A stretch of DNA of 8,879 nucleotides from Candidatus Omnitrophota bacterium (GTDB lineage: Bacteria > Omnitrophota > Koll11 > Aquiviventales > Aquiviventaceae), in NCBI GenBank assembly GCA_016196415.1, contig JACPXS010000136.1:1-8879 (forward strand), read 5' to 3'. The position numbers were made by a program, and so were the translations under genes. Every line of letters begins with the position of its first letter. The first letter of the stretch is position 1. This document shows positions 7,274 to 8,879 of this stretch, one piece after another. Below the pieces are notes generated by a model, which was not told the origin of the DNA, ran no database searches, and saw only the letters and a program-made list of their open reading frames with translations.

Positions 7274-7936
7274 ATGAGTGATTGGGTGTTCACCGTTGCC
7301 TTCGCCCTGTCACTCGGCGTTCATCTGATCCTGTTGTCGGGGCAGCTCTTCCAGATCGAATGGCTACGGGCCCCGAGACTCCGCCAGCCACCCGACATCG
7401 TGTATGATACGGACGTGGCCCAGCAAGACCTGCGAGACCTGCAAGAGCGGCTGGCACGAGCCAAGAGCGAAACCGCCGCCTCGCCCGCACCGCCGAGCCT
7501 CAGCGAACGAGCCCACATTCGCATTCCCGAACGACCCTCGCTGAGCGCCGGCCAAGCCCTCACGCCCATCACCCCGGATCGATCTTCCTCGGTGGTGGAT
7601 CTCACGAACCTCGTTGATGCGGCGCGAGGCGACCCGGTGCTCCTCACCTACTTCAGCGCCCTTCGGGAGCAGATTCAGCAGACGGCGAACCGCCAGTCCT
7701 GGCTCAGCGGGGACGCCGCGTCTGGACTGGTGTATGTGGCATTTGAGCTGGCATCAAACGGCGCAGTCAAGAGCGTGAAGGTCGTTTCAGAGCGATCGGC
7801 TCTCTCGCAGACGCTTCAAGATGTCGCGTTGCGGATTGTGAAGATCTCCGCCCCGTTTCCTCCGTTTCCCCCGTCAATGATCGAACCGAGTAAAACAGTC
7901 GTCGTCCCGCTGGAATTCCTGTTGGACTCCTCATAG
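7274..7936 (+). CDS. TonB-family protein (membrane anchor plus TonB C-terminal domain)
   Basis: A 220-residue envelope protein. Residues 5-24 form one hydrophobic segment with a His (FTVAFALSLGVHLILLSGQL), as in TonB/TolA anchors. A linker of ~95 residues follows, with a charged helical stretch (50-66) and several prolines but no long Pro-Lys repeat. The C-terminal ~100 residues resemble the TonB_C fold: YFSALREQIQQTANR (126-140), GLVYVAFELASNGAVKSVKVV (151-171), a helix LQDVALRIVK, then PFPPFPP and a final VVVPLEFLL strand. TonB proteins couple the inner-membrane proton motive force to outer-membrane transporters. No ExbB, ExbD or receptor is next to it, so the role could differ. I chose ATG 7274 because the anchor begins directly there; in-frame GTG 7181 and ATG 7223 lie inside pcm. 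There is no strong ribosome binding site. Confidence 0.78.
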   Translation: MSDWVFTVAFALSLGVHLILLSGQLFQIEWLRAPRLRQPPDIVYDTDVAQQDLRDLQERLARAKSETAASPAPPSLSERAHIRIPERPSLSAGQALTPITPDRSSSVVDLTNLVDAARGDPVLLTYFSALREQIQQTANRQSWLSGDAASGLVYVAFELASNGAVKSVKVVSERSALSQTLQDVALRIVKISAPFPPFPPSMIEPSKTVVVPLEFLLDSS

Positions 7937-8020
7937 AACCCCGATCGGTCCTGTCTCATCTTCCCTGGGACACCGCAGAAGGCGTCTGTGCTTCGGTGAC
8001 GACATCACGTGTTCCCGTTG

Positions 8021-8071
8021 GCGGGTTGGCGCGCGTTTGCGCGTTGAACGCGCCAACCCGCGAACGCGCAA
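8021..8071. repeat. Cluster of interleaved inverted repeats with 8-base periodicity
   Basis: A perfect 13-bp inverted repeat (GCGGGTTGGCGCG at 8021-8033 with its complement at 8049-8061) is interleaved with a perfect 9-bp inverted repeat (TTGCGCGTT at 8037-8045 with AACGCGCAA at 8063-8071). The heptamer GCGCGTT occurs directly at 8031 and 8039 and inverted at 8047 and 8063, so all four copies start on one 8-base register. The cluster ends 19 bases before the -35 box of the rpsU promoter. There is no T-run after it on the + strand, so a standard terminator is unlikely. It may be an operator, an RNA structure at the end of the upstream transcript, or a degenerate palindromic repeat. Confidence 0.75.
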
Positions 8072-8090
8072 CCCCAGCGGATTGGTAGGG

Positions 8091-8119
8091 TTGACAGCAC
8101 GGTACTTTCCGCCTAGAAT
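8091..8119 (+). promoter_or_regulatory. Sigma-70 type promoter for rpsU
   Basis: A perfect -35 box TTGACA (8091-8096) and a -10 box TAGAAT (8114-8119) are separated by exactly 17 bases. Transcription would start near 8126, giving a leader of about 20 bases before the rpsU ATG. The location in a 210-base gene-free stretch, directly before a highly expressed ribosomal gene, supports a real promoter. The start point is inferred, not seen. Confidence 0.85.
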
Positions 8120-8135
8120 AGTCGCTTAAGTGAAG

Positions 8136-8145
8136 AAGGGAAGGA
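8136..8145 (+). promoter_or_regulatory. Ribosome binding site of rpsU
   Basis: A purine-rich AAGGGAAGGA tract sits just upstream of the ATG at 8147. The AAGGG core at 8136-8140 is six bases from the start codon. It is the clearest ribosome binding site in the window, consistent with strong expression of the ribosomal gene. Confidence 0.75.
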
Positions 8146-8146
8146 T

Positions 8147-8329
8147 ATGCCGCGCGTAGAAGTCCGGGATGATGAATCACTCGAGAAGGCGTTGAGGCGC
8201 TTTAAGCGCATGCTTGAGCGCGAAGGAACCTTGAAGGCGCTCAAGGCCAAGAAACACTACGAAAAGCCCAGTGAGCGGAAGCGCCGAGAGCTCCGACAGG
8301 CGATCAGCCGGCGGGCTCGTGCCGCGTAG
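8147..8329 (+). CDS. rpsU: Small ribosomal subunit protein bS21
   Basis: A 60-residue, strongly basic protein of the S21 family, a component of the 30S subunit near the anti-Shine-Dalgarno region that assists translation initiation. The family pattern is plain: a V-x-DDESLEKALRRFKRMLEREG core (residues 6-27), then KALKAKKHYEKPSERKRRE and an Arg/Ala-rich tail. Length is typical (58-70 residues). It has its own promoter (TTGACA-17-TAGAAT) and strong ribosome binding site, so it is transcribed separately from the upstream TonB-like gene. The downstream peptidase gene begins about 90 bases later on the same strand and may be reached by readthrough. Other genomes often place rpsU with dnaG/rpoD or a GatB/YqeY gene; neither is in this window. 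Confidence 0.96.
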   Translation: MPRVEVRDDESLEKALRRFKRMLEREGTLKALKAKKHYEKPSERKRRELRQAISRRARAA

Positions 8330-8354
8330 TCCACTCGATCGTTTCTCCCTCCTT

Positions 8355-8374
8355 ATCCTTCGCAACGAAAGGAT
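8355..8374 (+). terminator. Possible weak hairpin after rpsU
   Basis: ATCCTTCG (8355-8362) can pair with CGAAAGGAT (8366-8374) with one bulged A and a three-base loop. The hairpin sits 25 bases after the rpsU stop. Only a short TTT overlaps the stem end, so it would be at best a weak terminator or a partial attenuator before the peptidase gene. Confidence 0.25.
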
Positions 8375-8420
8375 TTCAGCCATTCGACGCGTGATCCGCG
8401 GTGATGGCGTTTCTCTCTGC

Positions 8421-8879
8421 ATGCGTCCTGGAGCAGAAACGACGACCCGCCATCGCCTCGTTACGCGCAGGTGCGTCTACGCGCTCGTGGGGCTGGTCAT
8501 CGCCATCACCATGCCGATCACACACGCAGCAACTTCCACGGACGCCAAGACGCGTCCGACCGTCCGACAGCTTGTGCTCGACAACGGCTTCCAGCTTGTC
8601 TGGGAAGAAGACCACCGCCAGCCGCTCGTGGCGATCGAGGCGCGCATCAAAGGCGGCCTGCGCGGGGAAGGTCCTGCGGTAGGGAGCGGCATCACGCATT
8701 TCATCGAGCACATGCTCTTCAAGGGCACCCCGTCACGCCCCCCGGGAACGATCGAGCAAGAAGTCCGGCGCTACGGCGGGACGATCAACGCCTTCACCTC
8801 CCACGACTATACAGGCGTGAGCCTGTTTGTCGAATCCCGCTTCCTCCGAGAAGCCCTCGGCATGCTCGAGGACATTCTC
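8421..8879 (+). CDS. M16 family zinc metallopeptidase (pitrilysin/processing-peptidase-like), N-terminal part
   Basis: The first 153 codons of a gene that runs off the right edge. Residues 1-36 look like a signal peptide: an Arg-rich start (RHRLVTRR), a hydrophobic core CVYALVGLVIAITMPI (18-33) and a likely cleavage after THA (34-36). The mature part begins with VRQLVLDNGFQLVWEED, the usual M16 first strand. It then carries the inverted zinc motif HFIEH (H93, E96, H97) in GITHFIEHMLFKGT. YGGTINAFTSHDYTGVSLFV (118-137) follows, also conserved. The distal zinc-binding Glu lies beyond the window. Exported M16 enzymes act in the periplasm on peptides or misfolded proteins. The frame is open upstream, with a possible GTG start at 8391; ATG 8421 gives a better formed signal peptide but has only a weak ribosome binding site. 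Confidence 0.9.
   Translation, partial: MRPGAETTTRHRLVTRRCVYALVGLVIAITMPITHAATSTDAKTRPTVRQLVLDNGFQLVWEEDHRQPLVAIEARIKGGLRGEGPAVGSGITHFIEHMLFKGTPSRPPGTIEQEVRRYGGTINAFTSHDYTGVSLFVESRFLREALGMLEDIL

Noticed and set aside
7937..8020. Small gene in the gap before rpsU
   Set aside because: No start with a ribosome binding site and no recognisable peptide on either strand; only minor dyads such as GTGA...TCAC near 7997-8009.
8021..8071. Rho-independent terminator for the TonB-like gene
   Set aside because: The stems are strong but no T-run follows on the + strand (the next bases are CCCC), and the cluster begins 85 bases after the stop.
8021..8071. CRISPR or tandem repeat array
   Set aside because: Units are only 7-8 bases, in mixed orientation, with no spacers and no cas genes nearby.

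Overview
The window is a densely packed, GC-rich (about 60% by eye) bacterial chromosome segment. All eleven genes I can support lie on the + strand: nine are complete and two are cut by the window edges. The organism looks Gram-negative (diderm). It encodes an LpxL/HtrB-type acyltransferase, a TonB-family energy-transducer-like protein, and an exported M16 metallopeptidase with a signal peptide. I cannot assign the species. An uncultivated GC-rich lineage such as Omnitrophota or Nitrospirota is only a guess from gene style. I see no mobile element, tRNA, rRNA, CRISPR array or phage gene.

Left part (1-3689), central metabolism: the C-terminal end of an aspartate-type aminotransferase, a short-form isocitrate dehydrogenase of the isocitrate/isopropylmalate family, lipoyl synthase (lipA), and a second class I/II aminotransferase resembling AlaC (glutamate-pyruvate) and LL-diaminopimelate aminotransferases. 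Gaps are 9-37 bases, so they probably form one operon. A plausible theme is 2-oxoglutarate/glutamate supply (isocitrate dehydrogenase plus two transaminases) and lipoylation of the 2-oxoacid dehydrogenases.

Middle (3759-6524), envelope glycolipid module: a GT28/MGDG-synthase-like glycosyltransferase overlaps an LpxL-type acyltransferase by ATGA. Seven bases later comes a DPM1-like family 2 glycosyltransferase. The order suggests sugar transfer to a lipid, acylation, and a polyprenyl-phosphate-sugar step. The product cannot be named from sequence and is the least understood part of the window.

Right part (6598-8879): protein-L-isoaspartate O-methyltransferase (pcm), a TonB-C-domain protein with one N-terminal membrane anchor, and then a 210-base intergenic region. 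That region holds a cluster of interleaved inverted repeats on an 8-base period and a near-consensus sigma-70 promoter for rpsU (ribosomal protein S21). An M16 peptidase gene (HxxEH) follows and runs off the end.

Most genes here are ordinary housekeeping genes. The items most worth a second look are the glycolipid module, the octamer-spaced palindromes upstream of rpsU, and the NADP-type residues in a short isocitrate dehydrogenase.
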